A stretch of DNA of 64,000 nucleotides from Streptosporangium sp. NBC_01495 (GCF_036250735.1 NZ_CP109430.1:6820001-6884000), one strand, 5' to 3'; positions 1 through 10,210 are shown, counted from the first letter of the stretch. Numbers and translations: made by a program. The notes: a model not told the origin generated them from the sequence alone.

Positions 1-271
1 AAGATCATGAAATAAGCCGGAGGACGGTGAAGAATGATGGAAGGCGAGGACCCCCGCGCCGCCACAGGATCGGCACGTCACCCGTACAGGATCGCGACGG
101 TCGCGGCACACACTATGGCTGTTTACCCGGAATCATCCCTGATGACCGCATAAAGTCGCCGTGGGAACGCATGGCGCCGTAGTGTCGGTAAGCAGAATGA
201 GTTACGGGATCGCAAAGATTCCGCAACGGCAACCCCCCGGCGCGTAACCGCCGCACCCTCATGGAGGCCTG
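1..271. other. Upstream region of the MoxR operon, with a doubtful 39-codon ORF
   Basis: This stretch has no gene I can support firmly. An ATG at 34 is preceded by a GGAGGA-type ribosome site 9 bases away and opens a 39-codon frame ending TAA at 151-153. Its third positions are only about two thirds G/C, well below the neighbours, so it may be chance. The rest should hold the promoter of the downstream operon; I see no convincing -35/-10 pair. A GGAGG at 263-267 serves the GTG start at 272. Confidence 0.3.
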
Positions 272-1245
<974 letters not shown>

Positions 1246-1249
<4 letters not shown>

Positions 1250-2499
1250 CCTCCGGCCTCAAGGCGCTCACCGCCCGCGGCCGGTCCTTCCTCGCGTCCG
1301 GCGTCGCGGCGCTGCTGTGCGCCTTCATCCTCGGCGAGCACGATCTGCTCAGGATCGGTGTGCTGATCGTCTCGCTGCCGCTGCTGGCGGCCATGGTGGT
1401 CGCCCGCACCCGTTACCGGCTGAGCTGCGCCCGGCGCCTGGACCCGCCCAGGGCCGAGGTGGGCAGCGAGGCCACCGTGACGCTGCGGCTGGAGAACATC
1501 ACCCGGCTGCCGACCGGTCTGCTGATGATCGAGGACACCGTTCCCTACGCCCTCGGTGCCCGGCCCAGGTTCGTCCTGGACCGAGTGGAGGCGCAGGGCA
1601 TCCGGGAGATCGACTACCGGGTCCGCTCCGACCTGCGCGGACGCTTCAACATCGGACCGCTCTCCGTCCGGATCAGCGACCCCTTCGGCCTGGTCGAGCT
1701 GACCAGGTCGTTCACCATCAGCGACACGCTGATGGTGACCCCCCAGGTGGTGGCGCTGCCGCACGTCCGCCTGGCCGGCGAGTGGACGGGCGGGGGCGAC
1801 AGCCGTACGAGAAGCGTGGCGGCGGCGGGAGACGACGACATCGCGCCGCGCGAGTACCGGCAGGGCGACGACCTTCGGCGGGTGCACTGGCGCTCGACCG
1901 CCAGGCACGGCGAGCTGATGGTGCGGCGCGAGGAGCAGCAGTGGCAGAGCAGGGGCGCGCTGCTGCTGGACACCCGGCGCTACGCCCACCGGGGCGAGGG
2001 CCCGCGCTCGTCGTTCGAGACGGCGGTCTCGGCCGCGGCCTCCATCGGCGTGCACCTCGCCCACGAGGGTCTCGGCCTGCGCCTGGTCACCGACCAGGGG
2101 GCCGAGCACCTCACCGACAGCGGGCTGAGCCTGTCGCTGCTGGACACCCTGGCCGTGGTACGGGCCAGCACGGCGCGGTCGCTGGAGTACGGCGTCGGCG
2201 CGCTGCGGCAGGGCGGCGACGGCCTGATCGTGGCCGTGCTCGGCAAGATGGACCTCGACCAGGCCCGGGAGCTGGCCAGGGCCAGGCACGGCAACGTGAC
2301 CGGCGTGGCCGTGATGCTGGACGTGGCGGGATGGGAGAATCCCGAGCTGGACGAGGACGAGGAGTTCCAGGCGGCGCGGTCGGTGTTCACCGGAACGGGC
2401 TGGCGCGTCGTGCGCCTGCCCGCCGGCGGCTCCGTCGCGGACGTGTGGCAGGACGCCGCGCAGCGCGGACGATTCGCGGCGAGCAGGGGTGGCTCATGA
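1246..2499 (+). CDS. DUF58 domain protein
   Basis: 417-residue membrane-anchored DUF58 protein. Two hydrophobic segments sit near residues 15-50 (GVAALLCAFILG, then a Leu-rich helix). A beta-rich middle carries the SDPFGL motif, and the DUF58 core GDDLRRVHWRSTARHGELMV lies near residue 210. DUF58 proteins have a VWA-like fold and act with MoxR ATPases. The frame is open far upstream, but the GTG at 1246 overlaps the MoxR stop (GTGA) and the protein reads as DUF58 from there. The end overlaps the next start as ATGA, so all three genes form one coupled operon. Role beyond the module is inference. Confidence 0.92.
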
Positions 2500-4937
2500 G
2501 ACTTCCCATCGCGTCGGGCGTGGCCACGGGAGCGGTCGCGATCGCGCTCTACCCGCTCTTCCAGGGGGGCGCCTGGTTCTGGTCGAGCCTGGGCGCCATC
2601 CTGATCGTGACCGGGATCGGCATGCTGGCCGGCCACTACACGCTGCCCGGCTGGCTGGCGCCGCCCGCGCAGGTGCTCGCGGTGTTCCTCTATCTGACGG
2701 CGGCGTTCGCCGGGGACGAGGCCTGGGCGAGGGTGATACCCACCTGGGACTCGATCGCCAGGCTGGACGGGCTGCTGACGACGGGCTTCGCCGACATCCA
2801 GCGGTTCGCCGCCCCGGTGCCCGACAGCACCGGCATCGTCCTGCTCACCTGCGGCGGCGTCGGCCTGATCGCCGTCCTCGTGGACCTGCTGGCCGCGCGG
2901 CTGCGCAGGGCCGCGCTCACCGGGCTGCCGCTGCTGGCGCTGTTCACGGTCCCGGCGGCGGTGGTCGCCGAGCCGATCAGCTGGCCGGCGTTCATCATCG
3001 GGGCCCTGGGCTACCTGGGGATCCTCGTCGCCGACGGACGGGAGCGGGTCAGCCACTGGGGCCGCGCGGTGCTGGTGCGCCGCACGTCGTCCTTCACCGT
3101 CACCCGGCCCGCCCCCTCCGACACCGGGGCGCTGCGGCTCTCCGGCAAGCGCATCGGCTTCACCGCGATCGCGCTGGCCGTCCTGCTGCCCGCGCTGCTG
3201 CCCACCCTGGAGCCCGACCCGCTGTTCGGGTTCGGCGTGGGCAACGGCAGGGGCGGCGGCAACTCGATCAGCATCCCGAACCCCATGGTCAACCTGCGCG
3301 GCCAGCTGTCGCTGCCGGAGAACTCCACCGTCCTGACCTACAAGGCCAGTGACAGCACGTCGCGCTACCTGAGGATGTACTCGCTCGACATCTTCGACGG
3401 CGAGCAGTGGACGATGTCGGAGCCCAGGGGCCGCCCGGAGGACCGGACCTCCGACGCGCCGATGCCCCCGCCTCCCGGCCAGGGCGCGGGCGTGCCCGTC
3501 ACGCCGGCGACCCTCAGCGTCACGGTGAGCGAGCAGGTCAGGAGGCTGAGCTTCCTCCCCCTGCCCTATCCGGTGTCCAAGGTCACCGTGGCGGGCGACT
3601 GGCGGCCCGACCGCGACACGCTCATGGTCTTCTCCACGCGGAACACCGCCGGGGGCCTGACGTACCAGGCCGTCACCGCCGAGCCCGAGCCCACGGCGGA
3701 CAGCCTCAAGGCGGCGCCCCCGCCCGCCACGGCGATCAGGGAACGGTACCTGGCGCTGCCGGACAACCTGCCGGACGAGATCAGGCAGCTGGCCCTCCGG
3801 GAGACCGAGCGGGGGGCCGGCGTGTACGAGCAGGCGATCCAGCTGCAGGAGTTCTTCACCGAGACCGGCGGGTTCACCTACAGCCTGGCCACCCAGGGGC
3901 ACGACGGTTCGGCGCTGACGGACTTCCTGATCCGCAACAGGACCGGCTACTGCGAGCAGTTCGCCTCCTCCATGGCGGTGCTGGCGCGCGTCCTGGGCAT
4001 CCCCTCCCGGGTCGCCATCGGCTACACCGGGGGCAGCGTCACCTCCGACGGGTGGCAGGTGCGCACCCACGACTCGCACGCCTGGCCCGAGCTGTACTTC
4101 GAGGGGACCGGGTGGCTCCGCTTCGAGCCCACCCCGGCGGGCGGAGCGGGCCAGGGCAGCGCGACGATACCGTCCTACACCCGCCCCGAGGTGGCACCGG
4201 CCACCCCCGAGGAGCCGAGCGCGGCACCGTCGTCGGACCCCACCGGCTCCGACTCGCCCACCGGGTCGGCGGCCGACCGCCGCGACGAGATGCTCGACCG
4301 GGAGTTCGGCGGCGTGCTCACCCCGGTGGACGAGGGAATGCCGCTGGCCGCGCGGATCGGCATCGGGGTCGCGATCGCGCTGCTGGTCGCGCTGATCCCC
4401 GGGCTGGTCCGATGGCAACTGCGGGTCCGCCGTGGCAGGTCCTACTCACGGCGGGCCGGGGACCCGGCGGGCGAGGGACCGGCCGTCCGGGATTCCACCG
4501 GCGTCGTCTCCCCCGTGGCGGTCAGGGGGTTCCGCTGGGAGCCTGCGGTGACGGCCGCGTGGGCCGAGCTCGACGACGCCCTGTGTGACTACGGGATGTC
4601 GCGGCAGGCGAGCGAGAGCCCGCGCGCGCTGGCCAGGCGGCTGGCGGAGCAGTACGTGTTCGAGCCGGAGGCCGCCGCCGCGCTGGCACGGATCGCCTCG
4701 GCGGTGGAGCGGATGCTCTACGCCAGGACCCCGGGTGAGATCGGCACCCTGCGCGAGGACATGCGGAGCGTACGGCGGGCGCTGGCGGCCACCGTGACCC
4801 GCGGCAGACGAATCAGGGCGGTGCTGCTACCGCCCTCCACGCTCCTGCGGATGCGGGCGATGGGCGGGCGGGTGCTGGACGGTTTCGACCGGCTGGAGAA
4901 CATCCGGCTCCGCAGACCGGCCAGGAAGGGCGCCTGA
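2496..4937 (+). CDS. Transglutaminase-like membrane protein (DUF3488 / transglutaminase / DUF4129)
   Basis: 813-residue TgpA-like protein. About six transmembrane helices occupy the first 230 residues, followed by an extracytoplasmic region and a transglutaminase-like core. The likely catalytic Cys is in GYCEQFASS near residue 485 and the His in HDSHAWPEL near 527, with an acidic partner just after. A Pro/Ser-rich linker follows. A single helix near 617-642 leads to a cytoplasmic DUF4129-like tail (WAELDDALCDYG). The ATG overlaps the DUF58 stop as ATGA. Such proteins are predicted peptidases or crosslinkers at the cell surface; the substrate cannot be read from sequence. It is the last gene of its operon, followed by a strong inverted repeat. 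Confidence 0.92.
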   Translation: MRLPIASGVATGAVAIALYPLFQGGAWFWSSLGAILIVTGIGMLAGHYTLPGWLAPPAQVLAVFLYLTAAFAGDEAWARVIPTWDSIARLDGLLTTGFADIQRFAAPVPDSTGIVLLTCGGVGLIAVLVDLLAARLRRAALTGLPLLALFTVPAAVVAEPISWPAFIIGALGYLGILVADGRERVSHWGRAVLVRRTSSFTVTRPAPSDTGALRLSGKRIGFTAIALAVLLPALLPTLEPDPLFGFGVGNGRGGGNSISIPNPMVNLRGQLSLPENSTVLTYKASDSTSRYLRMYSLDIFDGEQWTMSEPRGRPEDRTSDAPMPPPPGQGAGVPVTPATLSVTVSEQVRRLSFLPLPYPVSKVTVAGDWRPDRDTLMVFSTRNTAGGLTYQAVTAEPEPTADSLKAAPPPATAIRERYLALPDNLPDEIRQLALRETERGAGVYEQAIQLQEFFTETGGFTYSLATQGHDGSALTDFLIRNRTGYCEQFASSMAVLARVLGIPSRVAIGYTGGSVTSDGWQVRTHDSHAWPELYFEGTGWLRFEPTPAGGAGQGSATIPSYTRPEVAPATPEEPSAAPSSDPTGSDSPTGSAADRRDEMLDREFGGVLTPVDEGMPLAARIGIGVAIALLVALIPGLVRWQLRVRRGRSYSRRAGDPAGEGPAVRDSTGVVSPVAVRGFRWEPAVTAAWAELDDALCDYGMSRQASESPRALARRLAEQYVFEPEAAAALARIASAVERMLYARTPGEIGTLREDMRSVRRALAATVTRGRRIRAVLLPPSTLLRMRAMGGRVLDGFDRLENIRLRRPARKGA

Positions 4938-5295
4938 GCGCCCCTTGGTGATCGGGACGCGCGACGACGCGTCCCGATCACCAAGGGAGGGCAAGGTTCC
5001 GGTCGATCGGGGGCGCGGGCCGGGATCCTCGGGCCTCGAAGCCGGCGGGTGGCGAACCCGGAGCGTCGAAGGGACGTCGAGGGGACATCGAAGGGACACA
5101 GCCGCGACTCCGGGAGCGCGGAGCGTCGAACATCGATCACCGGGGGTAGGGGGAACGGCGAGTCCGAAGCCGCCGGGGCACGCGAGGGGCGGACTCGGTG
5201 GATGACGCGGGCCGCTCCCACACCGGGAGTGACCCTCGTCGTCACAGGGGGATCGTCAGGGAGATCCGCCGCGGACGGTGGCGGACCCTGGCGGG
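4938..5295. other. Intergenic region between convergent genes
   Basis: After the hairpin at 4942-4987, the remaining 300 bases carry short degenerate repeats of the type GTCGAAGGGAC (about 5065-5135). I see no coding potential with normal codon bias. The region ends at the DUF3040 stop. Confidence 0.5.
4942..4987. terminator. Bidirectional terminator-like hairpin, 20-bp perfect stem
   Basis: Arms 4942-4961 and 4968-4987 are perfect inverted repeats of 20 bp around a 6-base loop. No T tract follows on either strand, as is common for actinobacterial terminators. It starts 5 bases after the transglutaminase stop and lies between convergent transcription units, so it can serve both. Confidence 0.75.
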
Positions 5296-5697
5296 CTAGC
5301 GCTCGTCGTGGCGACGACGCCAGCGCTCCTCCATGCGTTCCATGAAGCTCTGGCGGGAGCCCGAACGGCGCCCCCCCTTGCCTCGCGGCTGATCGGACGG
5401 CGTGGCCGCGTTGGCCTCACCGAACCCGTTCATCCGCTTCCAGCTGGACAGACCCCACAGACACGCGGCGAGCATGACCACGAAACCGCCGACGCCGAGC
5501 GGGATGTTGATGATCACGACGCCGACCATCAGCAGGACGACACCCAGGATGAAGCCGATGGAGGCCTTCACCAGGCGGCGCCTGTAGTGGCTGCGGGGAT
5601 CACTGATCCTGACGGTATTGGCCCACTTCGGGTCCTCGGCGTAGAGGGCCTGCTCGATCTGGTCGAGCAAGCGCTGCTCGTGCTCAGAGAGCGGCAC
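5296..5697 (-). CDS. DUF3040 small membrane protein
   Basis: 133-residue actinobacterial DUF3040 protein. The hallmark N-terminus (PLSEHEQRLLDQIEQALY) is followed by ISDPRSHYRRRL, two closely spaced transmembrane helices near residues 43-80 (ASIGFILGVVLLM, then GGFVVMLAACLWG) and a basic Gly/Arg-rich tail. The frame is open 17 codons further upstream, but GTG at 5697 is preceded by GGGAGG at 4-5 bases and matches the family start. DUF3040 genes are typically found near dinB and the division cluster in actinobacteria. Function is unknown. Confidence 0.88.
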   Translation of the reverse strand: MPLSEHEQRLLDQIEQALYAEDPKWANTVRISDPRSHYRRRLVKASIGFILGVVLLMVGVVIINIPLGVGGFVVMLAACLWGLSSWKRMNGFGEANAATPSDQPRGKGGRRSGSRQSFMERMEERWRRRHDER

Positions 5698-5844
5698 GGC
5701 GCCTCCCAAGGACAGCCCCAGGACGGGGAAGACGGTGACGGACGACACGGGGTGTCCGAACCTCGCGGTCGGTTATCCCCAGAATACGAGGCTGTAGACG
5801 TAGACGAAAGAAAACGTCCAACGTAGTCCAAACCGGAGGCGGCG

Positions 5845-7083
5845 TCATGGATCCATTCCATCAAACGGCGGGCGAACAAGGGAGGCCGGAAGGACGGCGT
5901 CGTGACCGAATCTGCGGGCCGCCCGGTCCATCGCCTGCTCGGCCTCCCGCCAGCCCGTCTCGCGCTCCCCGAGCCCGATCTGGCGGGTCGCCCCGGCGGC
6001 CGGGCTGAGGTTCTCCACCCGCACGCCGACCAGCCTCAGGCTCGCGTTCTCCAGGCCGGAGGCGGTGTAGAGGGCGCAGGCGACGTCGTACAGGATCTTG
6101 GCGACGTCGGTGGGCTCGCGGAGGCTCCGGGACCGGGTGAGGGTGGTGAAGTCGGCGCGGCGCAGCTTGACGCTGACCGTGCGGCCGACGCTGCCCCCTC
6201 GCCTCAGCCTGGCGGCGACCCGCTCCGAGAGCCGGAGCAGCTCCCTGCGGATCTCCACCGGGTCGGCGATGTCTGTGGCGAAAGTCTCTTCCGCGCCGAT
6301 GCTCTTGTCGGGGACGTCGGGGGTCACCGGCCGTTCGTCGCGCCCCCAGGCGAGCGCCGCCAGGTGCGCGCCCGCCGCCTGGCCCAGATCCCGCTGGAGC
6401 GTGTCCACCGGGACCCTGGCGAGGTCTCCGACGGTCCTGATGCCGAGGCGGGCCAGCGACTGCTCGGTGCGCTCCCCGACGCCCCACAGCGCCGCCACCG
6501 GCAGCGGGTGCAGGAAGTCGACCACCCGGTCGGCGGGCACCACGAACAGGCCGTCGGGCTTGCAGTGGCGGGAGGCGAGCTTCGCCACGAATTTACTGTT
6601 GGCGACCCCGACGGAGCAGGTGACGCCCTGCTCGCGCACGACCTGCTCACGGATCATCCGGGCGATCGCCGTCGGCGGGCCGAGGCGCTTGCGCGCCCCG
6701 CCGACGTCGAGGAACGCCTCGTCGGAGGCGATCGGCTCGACCTCGGGGGTGAAGGTCTGGAAGATCTCCATGACGCGCCGGGAGACCTCCGCGTATTTGC
6801 CCCGGCTCGGCGGGATGATCACCGCGTGCGGGCAGAGCCGTCGGGCCCGGGTCATGGGCATCGCCGAGTGCACCCCGAACCTCCGGGCCTCGTAGGTGGC
6901 GCTGAGCACCACCCCGCGCGCCCCGGGCGCGCCGATGATGACGGGGGTGCCCCGGAGATCGGGACGATCGCGCAGCTCGACGCCCGCGTAGAAGGCGTCC
7001 ATGTCGACGTGGAGGATCGGGCAGCCGGTGTCGTCCGTCCCCAGATCGGAGTCCGGACGCGACATCTGCTGCTTTCTCGACAC
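5845..7083 (-). CDS. dinB: DNA polymerase IV (DinB, Y-family)
   Basis: 412-residue Y-family translesion polymerase. The palm motif I (HVDMDAFYAGVE) is near residue 27 and the catalytic SDEAFLDV motif near 118. The helix-hairpin-helix thumb (WGVGERTEQSLARLGIRTVGDLA) and the little-finger domain follow, so it looks full length. Both acidic catalytic residues are present. GTG 7083 has an AGGAT-like site upstream; ATG 7065, six codons in, is an alternative with a weaker ribosome site. DinB extends mispaired or damaged primer ends. I do not see an obvious beta-clamp box at the C-terminus. It is transcribed with or near the downstream DUF3040 gene across a 147-base gap. Confidence 0.95.
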   Translation of the reverse strand: MSRKQQMSRPDSDLGTDDTGCPILHVDMDAFYAGVELRDRPDLRGTPVIIGAPGARGVVLSATYEARRFGVHSAMPMTRARRLCPHAVIIPPSRGKYAEVSRRVMEIFQTFTPEVEPIASDEAFLDVGGARKRLGPPTAIARMIREQVVREQGVTCSVGVANSKFVAKLASRHCKPDGLFVVPADRVVDFLHPLPVAALWGVGERTEQSLARLGIRTVGDLARVPVDTLQRDLGQAAGAHLAALAWGRDERPVTPDVPDKSIGAEETFATDIADPVEIRRELLRLSERVAARLRRGGSVGRTVSVKLRRADFTTLTRSRSLREPTDVAKILYDVACALYTASGLENASLRLVGVRVENLSPAAGATRQIGLGERETGWREAEQAMDRAARRFGHDAVLPASLVRPPFDGMDP

Positions 7084-7120
7084 ACCGCCATCCTACGGGA
7101 ACACGCGTTCGACGCGGCGT

Positions 7121-7879
7121 TCACCGGTGGCCAAGCACGTGCAGTTGGGTCGCGATGTCGCGGAGCACCGGGTGCGCCGCCGCGGCCTGCTCCAGGGCGA
7201 CCAGGGCGCGGGCGGCTCCGGGCTCGCCGTCGAGCAGCCTGCTGGGCACCAGGTCGGCGAAGACCCGCACGCCGTGCACCTCGCCGGGCTCGAAGCCCGT
7301 CGCGGTGAGAAGCCGCTCCAGGGCCTCGCGGGTGAAACGCCTGGGTGTGGGGTCGCGGTCGCCCCAGCGGCCCTCGGGATCGTCCAGGACCTGGCGGGCC
7401 TCGTCGAACCTGCCGGCGATGGAGCGGTGCAGCGCGGCGGCGAGCGGGTTGGCGGCGAGCACGCTGATCACGCCGCCCTCGCGCAGCAGGCCGGCCATGG
7501 CCTTCACCGCGCCGATCGGGTCCTCCACGTACTCCAGCACGCTGTGGCAGAGCACCAGGTCGGCGCCGCCGGTCGGCAGCAGCTCCCCCAGATCCGCGGC
7601 GTCGCCCTGCAGGGCGCGCACCTCCACCCCCGCCTCCGCCGCGCGGCGCTCCAGCGCGGCGAGCGAGTCGGGGCTGGAGTCGACGACCGTCACGGCGTGC
7701 CCCAGGTCGGCCAGGGGGACGGCGAAACCACCCGTACCACCCCCGGCGTCGACGATGTCGAGCCGCTCACGGCCTGTCGCGGCCACCCGCTCGGCCAGCA
7801 CGGCACTCAGGACGTCCCACACGACCGCTGTGCGGACCGCGGGGGTGCCCGCCTGCCGTGAGATGCCTACGGCGTGCAA
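7121..7879 (-). CDS. Class I SAM-dependent methyltransferase
   Basis: 252-residue Rossmann-fold methyltransferase. SAM motif I (VDAGGGTGGFAVPL) is near residue 43, the acidic end of strand 2 (VVDSSPDSL) near 65, then GDAADL near 92 and a motif IV-like region (ADLVLCHSVLEYVEDP) near 106. The substrate is not predictable; homologues sit next to dinB in actinomycetes. The start is TTG at 7879, with GAGGAGG about 10 bases upstream, somewhat far. The stop lies 37 bases before dinB, suggesting co-transcription. A 16-base palindrome at 7946-7961 sits about 70 bases upstream of the start. Confidence 0.85.
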   Translation of the reverse strand: MHAVGISRQAGTPAVRTAVVWDVLSAVLAERVAATGRERLDIVDAGGGTGGFAVPLADLGHAVTVVDSSPDSLAALERRAAEAGVEVRALQGDAADLGELLPTGGADLVLCHSVLEYVEDPIGAVKAMAGLLREGGVISVLAANPLAAALHRSIAGRFDEARQVLDDPEGRWGDRDPTPRRFTREALERLLTATGFEPGEVHGVRVFADLVPSRLLDGEPGAARALVALEQAAAAHPVLRDIATQLHVLGHR

Positions 7880-7945
7880 CTTCAGATCGCCTCCTCATCC
7901 GGTGACGAACCCAGCCTACGCCGCGTGCCCCCCGGCGCGGCCCAA

Positions 7946-7961
7946 GGAGTATCCATACTCC
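7946..7961. promoter_or_regulatory. 16-base palindrome upstream of the methyltransferase
   Basis: GGAGTAT-cc-ATACTCC is a perfect 7+2+7 inverted repeat in the 207-base gap between nusB and the methyltransferase gene. It could be a repressor site overlapping the promoter of the methyltransferase-dinB unit. This is inference from symmetry and position only. Confidence 0.3.
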
Positions 7962-8086
7962 CGCTTGATCGAGTCTTTTTCCTGACGCGGACGGATCCCG
8001 CCGGCAAGCCTGGAGGAAAGGGGACGCCTCGGGCAGCGGCGCGCCGGGGCGGGGAGACCGGAGATCCGGGCTCCCCGTGGGGGCGG

Positions 8087-8497
8087 CTAGAGCGCCAGGG
8101 ACGGCTTGAGCTGCTTGAAACGGGCCATCAGGCCATTGACGAACTGCGGTGACTCGTCGGTCGACAGCTCGGAGGCCAGGCTGACCCACTCGCTGATGAC
8201 GACGCCCTCGGGGACGTCGGGCATCCACAGCAGCTCGTAGGTGCCGCCGCGCAGGAGGTTGCGGTCGACCGCCGGCATGCGGTCGAGCGTCCAGCCCTCG
8301 GAGTAGGTGGTGATCAGCTCGTCGATGCGCGACCGGTGCCTGCACACGCCCTCGACGATCGTCGTGGTGTACTCGTTCACGGGCGGCTCGGCCCGCTCCA
8401 GGCGCTCCGCGAGGACGCTCAGCGGGTCCTCACTGCGCGCCTCGGCCTCGAAGAGGATGTCCAGCGCGCGCCTGCGCGCCTTACCTCGTGCCGACAT
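8087..8497 (-). CDS. nusB: Transcription antitermination factor NusB
   Basis: 136-residue all-helical NusB. The N-terminus (SARGKARRRALDILFEAEA) and the C-terminal LASELSTDESPQFVNGLMAR region are canonical, and the length is typical of bacterial NusB. It binds boxA RNA with NusE/S10 and supports antitermination at rRNA operons. The ATG at 8497 overlaps the efp stop by one base (TGATG), so it is coupled to efp, a common actinobacterial arrangement. Confidence 0.96.
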   Translation of the reverse strand: MSARGKARRRALDILFEAEARSEDPLSVLAERLERAEPPVNEYTTTIVEGVCRHRSRIDELITTYSEGWTLDRMPAVDRNLLRGGTYELLWMPDVPEGVVISEWVSLASELSTDESPQFVNGLMARFKQLKPSLAL

Positions 8498-9057
8498 CAG
8501 GCGCGGCCGAGATAATCGCCGGTGCGGGTGTCGACCTTGACCTTCTCGCCGGTGGTGATGAAGAGCGGCACCTTGATCTCGGCGCCGGTCTCCAGCGTGG
8601 CGGGCTTGGTGCCGCCGGTGGAGCGGTCGCCCTGGAGACCGGGCTCGGTCTCGGCGACGAGCAGCTCCACGGCCGCGGGCAGGTCGACGTAGAGGACGTT
8701 GCCCTCGTTGATCGCCACGGTGGCCAGCATGTTCTCCAGCAGGTAGTTGGCCGAGTCTCCGACCGCCACCCTGGTGACGTGGAGCATGTCGTAGTTCTCG
8801 GTGTCCATGAAGACGTAGTCGTCACCGTCCATGTAGGAGAACTGCATCTCGCGCTTGTCGACGTTGGCCACCTCGACCTTGACGCCCGCGTTGAAGGTCT
8901 TGTCGACGACCTTGCCCGATAGCACGTTCTTGAGCTTGGTACGGACGAACGCGCCGCCCTTGCCGGGCTTGACGTGCTGGAACTCCACGACGGCCCAGAG
9001 CTCACCGCCGTCGAGCTTGAGCACCAGGCCGTTCTTGAGGTCGTTCGTCGTCGCCAC
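8497..9057 (-). CDS. efp: Translation elongation factor P
   Basis: 186-residue EF-P, which relieves ribosome stalling at polyproline stretches. The KOW-like N-domain carries the tip loop HVKPGKGGAFVRT near residue 30; the loop lysine is the position that is modified in some bacteria and left bare in many actinobacteria. OB domains 2 and 3 are complete, ending VDTRTGDYLGRA. GTG 9057 is chosen over upstream in-frame codons because the family begins ATTNDLKNG and GGAGAG lies 5 bases upstream. It lies between the peptidase gene and nusB in one minus-strand operon. Confidence 0.96.
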   Translation of the reverse strand: MATTNDLKNGLVLKLDGGELWAVVEFQHVKPGKGGAFVRTKLKNVLSGKVVDKTFNAGVKVEVANVDKREMQFSYMDGDDYVFMDTENYDMLHVTRVAVGDSANYLLENMLATVAINEGNVLYVDLPAAVELLVAETEPGLQGDRSTGGTKPATLETGAEIKVPLFITTGEKVKVDTRTGDYLGRA

Positions 9058-9082
9058 TAGTCTCTCCTGCGTACGGCCGCTC

Positions 9083-10210
9083 TTAAAGGACGAGCAGCTC
9101 TTTGGTCGTCCGTGTGAGAAGTTCCGGCCCGCCATCGCGCGCCACGAGCGTGTCCTCGATGCGGACGCCGCCCCTGCCGGGAAGGTAAACCCCGGGTTCG
9201 ACGGTTACCGGAACTCGATCCTCTAGTCTAGCGTGCTCATGGTCGCGCTCCGGCTCTCGTGAAGATCGTTCCAGCTTCGGGGAGCCGTCCCGCTCTCCCT
9301 GGGAGTCCTCGGGCCTTCTCCGGGACAGGAACGGCGCCTCGTGGATCTGCAGCCCGACGCCGTGGCCGAGGCCGTGCTTGAAGAACTCCCCGTACCCCGC
9401 CTCCCCGATCAGGTCGCGGGCGGCGGCGTCCACCTCGTGGAGCGCCGCGCCGGTCCGCGCGGCCAGGACGCCGGCCCGCTGGGAGGCGTGGACCAGGTCG
9501 TACAGCTCGTGCTGCCACCCCGCGGGCTCGCCGATCGCCACGGTCCTGGTCATGTCGGCGTGGTAGCCCCGGTACAGCGCCCCGAAGTCCATGGTGACCA
9601 GGTCCCCGCGCTCCAGCGGCCGGTCCGAGGGCGAGTGGTGCGGGATCGCGCCGTTGGGCCCGCTCGCGACGATCGAGTCGAAGGCGAGCCCGTCCGCGCC
9701 CAGTTCGATCATCCGGCGCTCCAGCGCCCTGGCGACCTCCTTCTCGGTCAGCCCCGGGCGCAGTTCGGGCAGGACCTCGGCGAAGGCCCGGTCGGTGAAC
9801 TCGCACGCGGTGCGGATGAGGTCGATCTCCTCGTCGTCCTTGACCATGCGCACCGACTCCACCACCCCTGACAGGCGGAGGGGCTCCCCGCCCAGCCGGA
9901 AGTAGCCGGCTACGGACATGTGGTCGGCCTCGATGCCCGTCCGGCCGGTCTCGGGCAGCAGGCCCCCGGCGACGTCGGGCTTCTCGATCACCTCGATGTC
10001 GGCGCAGACGCGCAGGGCGGCCCCGAGGTAGCGGGAGTCGGTGGCCAGCGTGGCGGTGGCGTCGGCCCTGACCAGGACGGCCGCGTTGGAGCTGGCCAGA
10101 CCGGTCAGGTAGCGCACGTTCACGCCGCCGGTGACCAGGATCGCGTCCGCCTCGTGAGCGGGCAGCAGGGCCGCGAGGTTCGCGCGGCGCCGGGCATGGG
10201 TGGCGGTCAT
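9083..10210 (-). CDS. Xaa-Pro aminopeptidase/dipeptidase (M24 family) with an unusual charged insert
   Basis: 375-residue M24 metallopeptidase of the PepQ/Xaa-Pro aminopeptidase type, which cleaves peptides next to proline. The creatinase-like N-domain is followed by the pita-bread catalytic domain. Metal ligands are visible in TMDFGALYRGYHADMTRT, GLGHGVGLQIHE, VTVEPGVY and VRIEDTL. Between the His ligand (HEAPFLSR) and the Glu ligand (TVEPG) there is a highly charged segment of about 37 residues (roughly 297-333) where relatives have a linker of about ten. ATG 10210 fits the family start; in-frame ATG 10219 and GTG 10249 are possible. No strong ribosome site is seen, so the mRNA may be nearly leaderless. 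The next gene is efp, 25 bases away, and peptidase-efp-nusB is a conserved order. Confidence 0.9.
   Translation of the reverse strand: MTATHARRRANLAALLPAHEADAILVTGGVNVRYLTGLASSNAAVLVRADATATLATDSRYLGAALRVCADIEVIEKPDVAGGLLPETGRTGIEADHMSVAGYFRLGGEPLRLSGVVESVRMVKDDEEIDLIRTACEFTDRAFAEVLPELRPGLTEKEVARALERRMIELGADGLAFDSIVASGPNGAIPHHSPSDRPLERGDLVTMDFGALYRGYHADMTRTVAIGEPAGWQHELYDLVHASQRAGVLAARTGAALHEVDAAARDLIGEAGYGEFFKHGLGHGVGLQIHEAPFLSRRRPEDSQGERDGSPKLERSSREPERDHEHARLEDRVPVTVEPGVYLPGRGGVRIEDTLVARDGGPELLTRTTKELLVL

Noticed and set aside
34..153. 39-codon frame with a good ribosome site at the left edge
   Set aside because: Third-position G/C is too low and there is no recognisable sequence; noted only as doubtful.
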